NCBI RefSeq assembly: GCF_033723955.1
Contig: NZ_CP137555.1
Location: 3,092,001 to 3,156,000 of the forward strand
Direction of reading: 5' to 3'
Length of the DNA: 64,000 nucleotides
Source of the DNA: Microbulbifer pacificus
GTDB lineage: Bacteria > Pseudomonadota > Gammaproteobacteria > Pseudomonadales > Cellvibrionaceae
The notes under the pieces were generated by a model. It had not been told where the DNA came from, did not search any database, and worked only from the letters and a program-made list of their open reading frames with translations. The position numbers were made by a program, and so were the translations under genes. Shown in pieces: positions 44,603 through 53,708 of this stretch (the first letter of the stretch is position 1; every line of letters starts with the position of its first letter).

Positions 44603-45610
44603 CTATTCAAACAGAGCCTGCTGCATTTCGAGGAAAACGTGGTACGCATTACGTCGGTTCGCCGCGTCGAACAGGGCGACATCGCGAAATTCTGACCAGT
44701 CTGTAGCGTCATATGCATCGTTGAAACTTCGCAGTTCTTCCGCGGCCGCACCCATTTGTTGGCGAAGAAAGCGAATGTAGTGTGTGTTCAGCTGGATATC
44801 ATCTGCGGGATTTTTCGAGGCGTGACCGTGCCCAGGGACAATGACTGTGGCGCCCAGCTTTGCGATGGCTTCCATACTGTGCAGCCATGTCTCGGTGTTG
44901 CCATCAACCAGGAAGGGAAGTCTTCCACTAGAGAAAATATCCCCGGCAAACAACACGGATTCCGAGGGGATGGAGAGCAGGATGTCGTCCGGGCTATGAC
45001 TGAAACCACCGTCGATAATGTCTATGGCAATGTCGCCCAGCTGTAGGCGATACCGCGGCCCTGTTTGAAAATCCAGCCAAATATCTGCGCCGATCAATCT
45101 GGTTTTGTCGTTGACCCAGGGGGAAAGGGATTCCCTTCTCTGTTGCAGGCGGCGCTGCGCGTGCTCTGAGCCAATGTAGGTCTGGCCACTGCGCTTGGCA
45201 ATTACAGTAGCGCCGGCATCTTTTAAGACCTGCAGGCCATAGATGTGGTCAGCATGGTAGTGGCTGACAATGACATGGGTCACGGGCAAAGCGGTAAGCT
45301 TTGCAATGGCATCTAGCATCGCCTGCGCCAGTGCTGGCGTGGCCAGGGCATCGTATACGACCACACCGTTTTCGGTGATTACAAACCCGCTGTTACTCAT
45401 AAAACCCTGGTTGTCAGCGGAAGCTAAGCCAGCTACGCCTTCGAAATACCAGGAATTTTCAGAAATTTGGACAGGGGTCAGGTGTATTGCTGATGCACTG
45501 GCTGCAGGCGTGGCTGAATTGCAGGTGTTGCCGATAAGCAGCGCGATCGAAGCTGCAAGCGCGAGCTTCCTGGAGTAACCAGACCTGCGTCTTATTATGT
45601 TTATTCTCAT
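44603..45610 (-). CDS. SoxH-like metallo-beta-lactamase-fold hydrolase, exported
   Basis: A 335-residue protein with a signal peptide (about 14-35). The zinc motif HYHADH (HxHxDH) follows THVIVS near 115-122; GGFSHSPDDI and VLFAGDIFSSGRLPF supply the next metal ligands, and VPGHGH near 255-260 the last. This fits the SoxH group of periplasmic MBL proteins linked to sox clusters. Divergent from soxC across a 100-base gap with an operator-like palindrome. Confidence 0.85.
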   Translation of the reverse strand: MRINIIRRRSGYSRKLALAASIALLIGNTCNSATPAASASAIHLTPVQISENSWYFEGVAGLASADNQGFMSNSGFVITENGVVVYDALATPALAQAMLDAIAKLTALPVTHVIVSHYHADHIYGLQVLKDAGATVIAKRSGQTYIGSEHAQRRLQQRRESLSPWVNDKTRLIGADIWLDFQTGPRYRLQLGDIAIDIIDGGFSHSPDDILLSIPSESVLFAGDIFSSGRLPFLVDGNTETWLHSMEAIAKLGATVIVPGHGHASKNPADDIQLNTHYIRFLRQQMGAAAEELRSFNDAYDATDWSEFRDVALFDAANRRNAYHVFLEMQQALFE

Positions 45611-45627
45611 CTTCGATGGGCTTGAAA

Positions 45628-45645
45628 TATACCATAGGGGGTATA
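45628..45645. promoter_or_regulatory. DUF156 (CsoR/CstR-type) operator-like palindrome
   Basis: TATACC-ATAGGG-GGTATA in the soxH/soxC divergent promoter: inverted TATACC arms around a G-rich centre, the general layout of CsoR/RcnR/CstR-family operators. A DUF156 regulator is encoded at the far end of the Sox cluster. Confidence 0.65.
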
Positions 45646-45710
45646 GTATAGGTGCGTTATCCTAATAATGAAAATAGCGCATCCAACATAATAAAAATTC
45701 TGGAGGCATG

Positions 45711-47123
45711 ATGTCAGAAAAGTCAGGAAGGGAGATTGTGCCGCAGGCATACACCCCATCGCCGACGGTAACGGAGCGCCCGGGCGCGCTTGGTCAACTC
45801 CGGAAAGCGCCGGAATCGTTTTTAGATAAATCCACTATTGCCGCAGTGAGCAAGTCAGGTATCGATGAAAATCGTCGCCAACTACTGCGCACCAGTTTTA
45901 CTACCGCTCTGGCGGGGATGCTTGGGGCCAGTTTATCGGCACGTGCTCTGGCTTCGCAGGGCGACCCGGACATTCTCACACTGCCGCCGTGGTCAAAGTC
46001 CCTCGGCAATGCAGTCGCCACCAATCCCTACGGTCAACCCTCGAAGTACGAGGCGAATATTATTCGACGGCAGAGCCCGGGTTTGACGCAAACAGATCAG
46101 GCCAGCGTGTCCTTCAGTCCCCTGCAAGGCATGTTTGGCATGATTACCGCGAGTGGTTTGCACTTTGAGCGGCACCACCAGGGGTGGGTGGATATCGATC
46201 CCAGACGCCATCGCCTGATGATCAACGGCCTGGTGTCGAAGCCAATGGTATTCACCATGGAAGAGCTGATGCGCTTGCCTTCCGTATCGCGTATTCATTT
46301 CATCGAATGCGGTGCCAATACCGGTATGGAGTGGGGTAATACTGCAGTGCCGACCGTGCAATATACGCACGGTATGTTGTCCTGTTCTGAATTTACTGGT
46401 GTGCCGCTGTCGCTGTTGCTCGAACACGCTGGCTACGATAAAGCCAAGGCCAAGTATGTGTTGGCCGAGGGGGCTGACGGTTCTTCGATGACGAGAACCA
46501 TTGATATTGAGCGCGCGCTTGATGACGTGATCGTCGCCTACGGTATGAATGGCGAAATGCTTCGTCCTGAAAACGGCTATCCGTTACGTCTTGTTGTTCC
46601 CGGCGTCCAGGGCGTCTCATCGGTGAAGTGGCTGCGTCGTCTTGAAGTGGGTGATATGCCCTATGCGACCAAAGACGAAGCGATACATTACGTCGATCTG
46701 ATGCCAGATGGTCAGCACCGCCAATACACCTCGATCCAGGAGGCAAAGTCCGTGATTACCAGTCCGTCCGGTGGGCAGCGCCTGTTGACGAAGGGCTACT
46801 ACAACGTTTCCGGTCTGGCGTGGAGTGGTCGTGGCACAGTGGAGCGTGTGGACGTGTCGTTTGATGGTGGCCGCAACTGGTATACCGCGAAGCTCGAAGG
46901 GCCAGTGCTTCCCAAGGCCCTGACGCGATTTAACATCGGCTGGACTTGGGATGGTAAGCCGGCCATTTTGCAGAGTCGCGTGGTAGATAGCACTGGTTAT
47001 GTTCAGCCATTGAAGCGCCAACTCAAAGAAGTGCGGGGCACGCGTTCTGTCTATCACAACAACGCAATCCAATCGTGGCAGGTTACTGAATCAGGGGAGG
47101 TGGAAAATGTTCAACTCACCTGA
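45711..47123 (+). CDS. soxC: sulfane dehydrogenase SoxC
   Basis: Molybdenum-cofactor subunit of SoxCD, oxidising the SoxY-bound sulfane sulfur in the periplasm. A Tat-like leader has SNRR-type NRRQLLRTSFTTALAGMLGA near residues 52-73. The Mo-binding Cys is in HFIECGANTGMEW (Cys near 200). The sulfite-oxidase-type dimer domain is in the last third (LTKGYYNVSGLAWSG). The start is ATGATG; I use the second ATG (45711) as better spaced from GGAGG. About 470 residues. First gene of soxCDYZAXB. Confidence 0.95.
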   Translation: MSEKSGREIVPQAYTPSPTVTERPGALGQLRKAPESFLDKSTIAAVSKSGIDENRRQLLRTSFTTALAGMLGASLSARALASQGDPDILTLPPWSKSLGNAVATNPYGQPSKYEANIIRRQSPGLTQTDQASVSFSPLQGMFGMITASGLHFERHHQGWVDIDPRRHRLMINGLVSKPMVFTMEELMRLPSVSRIHFIECGANTGMEWGNTAVPTVQYTHGMLSCSEFTGVPLSLLLEHAGYDKAKAKYVLAEGADGSSMTRTIDIERALDDVIVAYGMNGEMLRPENGYPLRLVVPGVQGVSSVKWLRRLEVGDMPYATKDEAIHYVDLMPDGQHRQYTSIQEAKSVITSPSGGQRLLTKGYYNVSGLAWSGRGTVERVDVSFDGGRNWYTAKLEGPVLPKALTRFNIGWTWDGKPAILQSRVVDSTGYVQPLKRQLKEVRGTRSVYHNNAIQSWQVTESGEVENVQLT

Positions 47124-48225
47124 TGCCTTTACACGCTCTCTCTGTGTTTTGTTTGTGACTGCAGCACTTACGGCCTGCGGCGAGGGGCGCGATGAAAACG
47201 CGGAGGCAGCGACAATTACGCCGCCCGTTGCCAGTCCCTGGCAAAGCAATTACCTCGAGATCGGCCGCACGGCGAGCCCCGCGGAACTTGCCGCTTGGGA
47301 TATCGACGTGCGCCCCGATTTTACTGGCCTGCCGCCCGGCTCCGGTAATGCAGAGCAGGGTGAGGAAATCTGGCTCGCCCGCTGCGCCGCATGCCACGGT
47401 GACTTCGGTGATTCCAACCAGTTTTTCTCGCCGCTGGTGCTGGGCAATGTGACACCGCAGGATATTGAAAGTGGTCATGTGGCTGCGCTGAAGGACCCAA
47501 CCCGGGTTCGTACCACTCTGATGAAGGTGGCCACGGTATCCACGCTGTGGGACTACATCAATCGCGCGATGCCATGGAACGATCCCAAGTCATTGAGCAC
47601 GGATGAGGTGTATAGCCTGGTTGCCTATTTGCTGAGCCTTGGCTACATCGTGGACAGCGATTTCGAACTGTCCAACGAAAATATCGCGAACGTGCAGGCA
47701 CGTATGCCAAATCGTAATGGTATGACGCAAGAGCACGGCCTGTGGAAGGTTGATGATGTATCCGATGTCCACAATACCGCGTGTATGACCAACTGCGAAG
47801 CCAGCGTAGAGGTGGCCTCGTCTATTCCGCAATTCGCCCGCAATGCCCACGGCAATTTGCGCGATCAGATGCGAATTTTCGGTCCCTTCCCCGGTGAGGA
47901 CACCGGTGCTGAGCGCGGCGCTGAAACTGCGATTGCCTCGGTTGCTAAAGAGCCACCTGCGCCTGAAGCAGGACTCGCTTCATCAGCACCGATGGAGTTG
48001 CTCACCGGCAATAGCTGCCTGGGTTGTCACCAGATCGATAGCAAATTGGTCGGCCCCGCGTTTACCGCCGTGGCAGAAAAATATGCTGGCCAGGACGATG
48101 CGGTTGTTTATCTCAGCCGCAAGATTCGCCAGGGTGGCTCAGGTGTCTGGGGCGGCTTTATGCCACCAATGGCACAGCTGAGTGAGGCAAATGCAGAAGA
48201 AATTGCACGCTGGCTGGCGCAGTAG
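47107..48225 (+). CDS. soxD: SoxD, diheme cytochrome c of sulfane dehydrogenase
   Basis: A 372-residue periplasmic electron-acceptor subunit for SoxC. Signal peptide with lipobox-like ALTAC (about 19-23). Two c-type heme sites: CAACH at 93-97 and CLGCH at 304-308. SoxD with two hemes is the classic form. The start overlaps the soxC stop by 17 bases, with GGGGAGG as ribosome site. The linker between the heme domains is rich in Ala, Pro and Glu. Confidence 0.94.
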   Translation: MFNSPDAFTRSLCVLFVTAALTACGEGRDENAEAATITPPVASPWQSNYLEIGRTASPAELAAWDIDVRPDFTGLPPGSGNAEQGEEIWLARCAACHGDFGDSNQFFSPLVLGNVTPQDIESGHVAALKDPTRVRTTLMKVATVSTLWDYINRAMPWNDPKSLSTDEVYSLVAYLLSLGYIVDSDFELSNENIANVQARMPNRNGMTQEHGLWKVDDVSDVHNTACMTNCEASVEVASSIPQFARNAHGNLRDQMRIFGPFPGEDTGAERGAETAIASVAKEPPAPEAGLASSAPMELLTGNSCLGCHQIDSKLVGPAFTAVAEKYAGQDDAVVYLSRKIRQGGSGVWGGFMPPMAQLSEANAEEIARWLAQ

Positions 48226-48295
48226 CTCTACCAGATGATCGCAAAAGACTACGTAACCATAATAGTAACGACATAAGAAAAGAGTGGGGAAGCGA

Positions 48296-48742
48296 ATGAA
48301 AACAAGTAGACGTGGATTTATGAAGCTAGCCGGGGCCGCGGTGGCACTGGGTATCTTGCCATTGAAAGTACTGGCGGATTTTGTACGCCCAAAAGAGGCG
48401 ATGGCGGCAACAGATCTGGCTGGTGTCTTTGCCAGCTTGGGCAATGCACAAGATAGTGACCAGATCATGCTGGAAACTCCGGATATTGCTGAAAATGGTG
48501 CAGTTGTACCGATCACGGTCACTAGCGTGATCCCAGGAACAAGCAAGATTTATGTTGTGGTGGAAAAGAACCCCAACCCATTGGCTGCCGCGTTCATGAT
48601 CCCCGAAGGCACCGATGCGTTTGTGCAAACCCGGGTGAAGGTTGCGCAAACATGCCCGATTTACGCCGTGGTGGAGGCGGGCGGCAAGCTGTACAAGGCC
48701 AGCCGTGAAACAAAGGTAACCCTGGGTGGTTGTGGCGGCTAA
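48296..48742 (+). CDS. soxY: SoxY, sulfur carrier
   Basis: A 148-residue carrier that holds the substrate sulfur on a C-terminal Cys. The Tat-type leader TSRRGFMKLAGAAVALG is at about 3-19. The terminal swinging arm GGCGG ends the protein (Cys near 146). The ATG at 48296 with GGGGA upstream is chosen over the GTG at 48284. It pairs with soxZ directly downstream. Confidence 0.95.
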   Translation: MKTSRRGFMKLAGAAVALGILPLKVLADFVRPKEAMAATDLAGVFASLGNAQDSDQIMLETPDIAENGAVVPITVTSVIPGTSKIYVVVEKNPNPLAAAFMIPEGTDAFVQTRVKVAQTCPIYAVVEAGGKLYKASRETKVTLGGCGG

Positions 48743-48776
48743 GCAGGCTGAAAATATAAATTGAAGGAGTATGAAT

Positions 48777-49088
48777 ATGGCAGGTTCAATTCGAATTCGG
48801 GCGACGCTGAGTGGGGATGTTGCCGAGGTAAAAGCCCTGATGCGCCATCCGATGGAAACCGGGCAGCGTAAAGACAGTACCGGCAATAAAATTCCAGCGC
48901 ATTTCATTACCGAAGTGACAGCTACATCGGCAGGCAAGACCGTGCTCCAGGCCCAATGGGGTGCCGCTGTATCACAAAACCCGTTCCTGAGTTTTCGTAT
49001 CAAGGGCGCCAAGGCGGGGGATACCGTTACAGTGCAGTGGCTGGATAACAAAGGTGAATCCGGTGTTGGTGAGGCGACGGTCGGATAA
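48777..49088 (+). CDS. soxZ: SoxZ, partner of SoxY
   Basis: A 103-residue immunoglobulin-like protein forming the SoxYZ heterodimer. The ATG at 48777 (MAGSIRIRATL) is seven bases from AGGAG, better than the ATG at 48771. Motifs: KALMRHPMETGQRKD near 19-33 and IPAHFI. Without a signal peptide it is exported bound to SoxY, as is typical. Confidence 0.95.
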   Translation: MAGSIRIRATLSGDVAEVKALMRHPMETGQRKDSTGNKIPAHFITEVTATSAGKTVLQAQWGAAVSQNPFLSFRIKGAKAGDTVTVQWLDNKGESGVGEATVG

Positions 49089-49161
49089 GCTCGCCGCAAA
49101 CACCACGTAATAAAAATAACGCTGGCCGGGCGCTCGCTCGAGCCAGCACCCTGGAGGCTCT

Positions 49162-49977
49162 ATGTTGGCTAAATCAGGTTTTGCCACGCTAATGCGCAGG
49201 CTTTCTGTTTGCATGCTGCTGGTTACCGTTTCCGCAACAGCACAGGATGATCCCTTCGCAGAATACCGGGCGATGATGGGGGACGATAACCCCGCAATTT
49301 TTGTCATTGAGGAAGGCGCCGAGCTTTGGACAAGGCCCCTGGGGCCAAAGCAAGCCTCTCTGGAGCAATGCGATCTGGGGTTGGGTGCAGGCGTTGTAAA
49401 GGGTGCTTATGCCCAGCTTCCCCGCTACTTTGCGGATACGCAGCAAGTCATGGATCTGGAAGGGCGACTGATTCACTGCATGGTCACCCTGCAAGGCAGG
49501 GAGCGCGACGACATATTGCGCAAGCCCTATTCAGCTACCGGGGATATGGGCACCGAACTTGAAGCGCTGGCCAGCTATATTGCAGAGCAATCTAGCGGTA
49601 TGCCGATTGTGATACCGCAAAATCACCCCGCGGAACAGGAAGCTTATGCATTGGGCGAGCAACTGTTCTTCTATCGCGCCGGTCCTTATGACTTTTCATG
49701 TGCGACCTGCCACCGCCAAAGCGACAAGCGTATTCGCCTGCAAAAATTGCCCAACCTCACCGTCAGTGATGGTGCCGGTATGGCCTCGTCAACGTGGCCG
49801 GCATACCGCATTTCTCAGGGCGTGGTGCGAACAATGGGATGGCGAATGCAGGACTGCGCCAAACAGCAGCGACTGCCCCAGTTGTTGCCCGGCTCTGAAG
49901 CCGTGGTCGCGCTGATCGAGTATATGGGGGTTAATGCCGCCGGAACTGAAATGGCCGCGCCTGGCTTAAAGCGATAG
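49162..49977 (+). CDS. soxA: SoxA, cytochrome c subunit of SoxAX
   Basis: A 271-residue periplasmic cytochrome. Signal peptide ending SATAQ near 28. Only one heme site, CATCH at 180-184; the N-terminal second heme of diheme SoxA is absent, as in the monoheme type. The active Cys ligand is Cys232 in RMQDCAKQQR. SoxAX links thiosulfate to SoxY. Ribosome site GGAGG upstream. Confidence 0.94.
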   Translation: MLAKSGFATLMRRLSVCMLLVTVSATAQDDPFAEYRAMMGDDNPAIFVIEEGAELWTRPLGPKQASLEQCDLGLGAGVVKGAYAQLPRYFADTQQVMDLEGRLIHCMVTLQGRERDDILRKPYSATGDMGTELEALASYIAEQSSGMPIVIPQNHPAEQEAYALGEQLFFYRAGPYDFSCATCHRQSDKRIRLQKLPNLTVSDGAGMASSTWPAYRISQGVVRTMGWRMQDCAKQQRLPQLLPGSEAVVALIEYMGVNAAGTEMAAPGLKR

Positions 49978-49989
49978 GAGTTCAAAGCG

Positions 49990-50610
49990 ATGTGGCAAAT
50001 CAAATACCTGCTCGCTGTCGTTGCGGTTTCTGCGACGGTGAGTGCCTGTGCCGAATCCGGATCGCAGTCCAAAGCAAAGACTGTGGAATCCGTATGGCTT
50101 GAGTCGATGGTGGCAAAAAATCATGTGGGCCTCGATCGTTTAAATCAGACCGCATTGCAAAGCGCATGCAGCAATGCCGAAAGCCAGGTGGTTTCGGATA
50201 CGGAGCGCGAGCAGCTGCAGCAGGAGGCCACCAAGTCGGTGGCTTATCCCGCGGACGGTGTATTTCTCGGTAATTGGCAGCAGGGCGAAGCCATTGCTGG
50301 AAATGGGAAAGGGATGCAGTGGAGCGACAATCCCAACGAGCCCAATGGAGGAAATTGCTACGCGTGTCACCAGATGAGCCCGGATGAAGTTGCCTATGGC
50401 ACGGTCGGGCCGTCACTGCGCAATTACGGTATGCGTGGTGTTTCGGAGGCGATGCTGAAATATACCTGGGCCAAGATCTGGAACCCTCAGGTCTACCTGG
50501 TTTGCTCTCACATGCCGCGTTTCGGTGATGCTGGCATTCTCGATGAGCAGCAAATCCGCGATGTGATGGCGTATCTGTTTGATCCGGCTTCCCCTGTTAA
50601 CCGCAAGTGA
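49990..50610 (+). CDS. soxX: SoxX, cytochrome c subunit of SoxAX
   Basis: A 206-residue monoheme cytochrome, lipoprotein-like leader (TVSAC near 16-20). Heme site CYACH at 123-127 with the distal Met ligand probably in CSHMPRFG near 173-180. An N-terminal region of about 90 residues precedes the heme domain, seen in the longer SoxX type. Twelve bases after soxA. Confidence 0.93.
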   Translation: MWQIKYLLAVVAVSATVSACAESGSQSKAKTVESVWLESMVAKNHVGLDRLNQTALQSACSNAESQVVSDTEREQLQQEATKSVAYPADGVFLGNWQQGEAIAGNGKGMQWSDNPNEPNGGNCYACHQMSPDEVAYGTVGPSLRNYGMRGVSEAMLKYTWAKIWNPQVYLVCSHMPRFGDAGILDEQQIRDVMAYLFDPASPVNRK

Positions 50611-50616
50611 GTATTT

Positions 50617-52338
50617 ATGAATCGACGGGAATTTGCCCAGATGCTGGGGTTGGGGGTAGTAGCGGGCATATCACTGCCACTGCTGAATGGTTGTGGCCGT
50701 AAATCGGCGGCTGCTGCGGGTGATTTCTACAATTTACCGCGGTTTGGCAATGTGCACTTTATGCATATGACTGATGCTCATGCGCAGTTGATGCCGATTT
50801 ATTACCGCGAGCCGTCAGTCAATATTGGTGTGCACGGGGCAAGAAACCAGTCGCCGCACATTGTCGGCGAAGCTTTCCTGCAAGCTTATGGTCTGCCCGC
50901 AGACTCGCGTATTGCCCATGCCCTCACGTATCTGGATTTTAACGAGGCGGCAGCACAGTATGGGCGCGTGGGCGGCTTTGCCCATCTGGCAACCCTGGTA
51001 AAGCAAGTCCGCGCTTCGCGGCCGGGCTCACTGCTGCTTGACGGCGGCGACCTCTGGCAGGGTTCGGCGACGTCCCTGTGGACCAAGGGCCAGGATATGG
51101 TCGATGCCAGTAAAGCACTGGGAATCGATATTATGACCGGCCATTGGGAGTTTACCCTCGGCGCGGACAGGGTCATGGAGATTATTGAAAATGATCTCGA
51201 TGGCCACATTGAATTTCTGGCGCATAACGTAAAAGACTTCGACTTTGGCGACGCGATATTTGCAAGCCACACCATGCGCGAAATGAACGGCGTACCCGTC
51301 GCCATTATCGGTCAGGCATTTCCGTATACGCCAATCGCCAATCCCGGGCACTTTACCCCGGGCTGGACGTTCGGAATCCAGGAGCGCGAGCTGCAGGAGA
51401 CGATCAACAAGGTGCGCAGTCAGGGCGCCCAGGTTGTGGTGTTGCTTTCTCACAACGGGGCTGATGTCGATATCAAATTGGCGTCCAGGCTCAGTGGCCT
51501 GGACGCGATCATGGGCGGCCATACTCACGACGCGATTCCGCAAGCGATACAGGTCAAAAACAGCGCTGGTGGACAAACCCTGGTCACCAACGCCGGCAGT
51601 AATGGCAAGTTTCTCGGCGTTCTGGATTTTGACGTGCAGGCCGGCAAGATCAAGCAGTGGCATTATCGCTTGCTGCCCGTGTTTGCGAACCTGTTACCGG
51701 CAGACCCGGAGATGACTGCACTGATTGATCGGGTACGCGCGCCCTATCTGGACAAGCTCAATACCACTCTGGCCACAACCGAGGGGCTCCTGTATCGACG
51801 GGGTAACTTCAACGGCAGCTTTGATCAGCTTATCGTTGATGCGCTGATGGAAACCAAGGACGCGGAGATCGCATTCTCGCCCGGATTCCGCTGGGGCACA
51901 TCATTATTGCCGGGTGACACGATCACGGTGGAAGACTTGATGAGCCAGGTCGCGATCACTTATCCACAGACCACGGTTAACGAGTTTACCGGCGAGCGCA
52001 TCAAGTTCATCCTGGAGGACGTGGCGGATAATCTGTTTAATCCTGATCCCTACTATCAGCAGGGTGGCGATATGGTGCGTGTCGGTGGTCTGGACTACAC
52101 CATCAATCCAAACGCCGACAGCGGCAACCGGATTTCAGGCATGAGTCTCAATGGCAATCCCGTTGAAGCCGGAAAAACCTACAAGGTTGCGGGTTGGGCG
52201 CCGGTAGCCGAAGGGGTGGAAGGTGAGCCGATATGGGATGTGGTTGGCAATTGGCTGGCCAGCAAGAAGACTGTGCCGCTGCTTGAGCCGAAACAACCAC
52301 GTATTGTGGGCTTGAAGGATAATCTTGGGCTAGTGTAG
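50617..52338 (+). CDS. soxB: SoxB, thiosulfohydrolase
   Basis: A 573-residue dimanganese hydrolase that removes sulfate from SoxY-thiosulfonate. An N-terminal leader (NRREFAQMLGLGVVAGISLP) is Tat-like. Metal ligands: HMTDAHAQL near 51-59, DGGDLWQGSAT near 142-152, GHWEFTLG near 176-183, LLSHNG near 281-286 and GGHTHDAIP near 305-313. The C-terminal 5'-nucleotidase domain is complete. Last gene of the Sox operon. Confidence 0.96.
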   Translation: MNRREFAQMLGLGVVAGISLPLLNGCGRKSAAAAGDFYNLPRFGNVHFMHMTDAHAQLMPIYYREPSVNIGVHGARNQSPHIVGEAFLQAYGLPADSRIAHALTYLDFNEAAAQYGRVGGFAHLATLVKQVRASRPGSLLLDGGDLWQGSATSLWTKGQDMVDASKALGIDIMTGHWEFTLGADRVMEIIENDLDGHIEFLAHNVKDFDFGDAIFASHTMREMNGVPVAIIGQAFPYTPIANPGHFTPGWTFGIQERELQETINKVRSQGAQVVVLLSHNGADVDIKLASRLSGLDAIMGGHTHDAIPQAIQVKNSAGGQTLVTNAGSNGKFLGVLDFDVQAGKIKQWHYRLLPVFANLLPADPEMTALIDRVRAPYLDKLNTTLATTEGLLYRRGNFNGSFDQLIVDALMETKDAEIAFSPGFRWGTSLLPGDTITVEDLMSQVAITYPQTTVNEFTGERIKFILEDVADNLFNPDPYYQQGGDMVRVGGLDYTINPNADSGNRISGMSLNGNPVEAGKTYKVAGWAPVAEGVEGEPIWDVVGNWLASKKTVPLLEPKQPRIVGLKDNLGLV

Positions 52339-52355
52339 TGCTAGCCCAGCATGTC

Positions 52356-52643
52356 TCAGGCGTATTTACTGATCAGGTCGGTGAAGTGCTTTATCTGGCT
52401 TTCAAGGTCTGCGGAGCTTTTGTTGCCGCTGCTCTGTGCCTGACTTAGCTCCTGGCGCATTGCACACGCCATGGTTTCGTAGAACGTTTTGTCCAGCGCC
52501 CGGCGCGCTGCCGAGAGCTGCTGAGCAACTCGCTCACAGTCTTGCTCTTCTTCCATCATGCGCTGGATACCGCGCAATTGGCCTTCGACGCGACGCAAGC
52601 GTGTGATCAGCGACTTGCGTTTTTCGTCCCAGTTACTGTCCAT
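52356..52643 (-). CDS. DUF156 (CsoR/RcnR/FrmR/CstR) regulator
   Basis: The ATG at 52643 gives 95 residues, the family size; the frame upstream is spurious. LITRLRRVEGQLRGIQRMMEEE (about 12-33) is the family signature. Cys36 sits at the conserved position. The CsoR Cu ligands at relative +25 (His) and +29 (Cys) are Ala and Glu here; instead there is a Cys at +24 (Cys60). So copper sensing is unlikely; thiol or persulfide sensing is possible given the convergent Sox operon. Confidence 0.85.
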   Translation of the reverse strand: MDSNWDEKRKSLITRLRRVEGQLRGIQRMMEEEQDCERVAQQLSAARRALDKTFYETMACAMRQELSQAQSSGNKSSADLESQIKHFTDLISKYA

Positions 52644-52782
52644 AATCTCTGTTCCTGAACGTAAGCGGGCATTATACATGCAAGTTATGCGACCGAATCG
52701 CCTCCGCTTTCCCTCAACACGCTCCAGTCCACACCGGAAGAATATGTACAGATTCCCCCGGGGTGGCTTTCGCAAGTAACTA

Positions 52783-53505
52783 TTACTGCGGATTCTCCAC
52801 GTTGTGGTAAACCGCCTGCACATCCTCCAGATCGTTCAGCATGTTCATGAACTTCTCGAACAGCGCCACGTCATCACCGCTGATCTCGGTATAGGTCTGC
52901 GGCACGAACTGGATTTCGTCCACTTCAAAGTCGATATCGCCAAAGGCTTCTATCAGTGCCTGCTTGGCTTTGAAGTAATCGGTGTGCGGGGCGAAGACGG
53001 AGAGTTTGCCGTTTTCGTTTTCGATGTCCGTTACATCCACATCCGCTTCCATCAACGCTTCCAGCACGGCTTCTTCGTCGTCGTGTTTGAACACGAGGAT
53101 CGCCAGGTGATCGAAGCTATGGCTCACCGATCCTTCGGTGCCGATCTTGGTTTTGGTTTTGGTGAAGGCCTGGCGCACGTCGCCAAAGGTGCGGTTGGGG
53201 TTGTCGGTCAGACACTCGATGATGGCCATACAGCCGCCGGGGCCGAAGCCTTCGTAGCGGGCGCGGGCAAAATCCTCACCGGCGCCACCCTTGGCCTTGT
53301 CGATGGCCTTCTCGATCACGTGAGCGGGGACCTGGTCTTTCTTGGCGCGGTCGATCAGGCTGCGCAGGGCCAGGTTGCCGTTGGGATCGAGGCCTCCAGA
53401 CTTCGCGGTCATGTAAATCTCGCGGCCGTAACGGCTGTAGACCCTGGCTTTCATGTTCGAGGTCTTGGCCATTGACTCTTTGCGGTTCTGGTAGGCTCTG
53501 CCCAT
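52783..53505 (-). CDS. YebC/PmpR-family regulator (YeeN type)
   Basis: A 240-residue protein of the YebC family, DNA-binding or ribosome-associated factors. [30 protein letters not shown] is the YeeN-type start (in parts: [15 protein letters not shown]). [40 protein letters not shown] and the C-terminal FVPQTYTEI follow. 240 residues matches YeeN. Regulatory target not evident here. Confidence 0.93.
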   Translation of the reverse strand: MGRAYQNRKESMAKTSNMKARVYSRYGREIYMTAKSGGLDPNGNLALRSLIDRAKKDQVPAHVIEKAIDKAKGGAGEDFARARYEGFGPGGCMAIIECLTDNPNRTFGDVRQAFTKTKTKIGTEGSVSHSFDHLAILVFKHDDEEAVLEALMEADVDVTDIENENGKLSVFAPHTDYFKAKQALIEAFGDIDFEVDEIQFVPQTYTEISGDDVALFEKFMNMLNDLEDVQAVYHNVENPQ

Positions 53506-53708
53506 GGGGTGCTCCGGTATCGCTGGGTATTCAGTAGGAATTATTTAAAGGCAGCGATTTTACTGGCGGGCCGGGGGTATGAGAAGCCATTCGGCGTTTT
53601 GGGGGCTGCCGGCGGTGCCAGCGACTGGGCGCGATAGTGAATATTGACCACAATAACTAGCAGGCTTCGCCCTTTTTTACCCCGAAACCCATTTGCCGGA
53701 GTTCGTCA

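Noticed and set aside
52644..52823. N-terminal extension of the DUF156 regulator
   Set aside because: The extra 60 residues are Arg-rich and not in the family; the ATG at 52643 gives the normal size.
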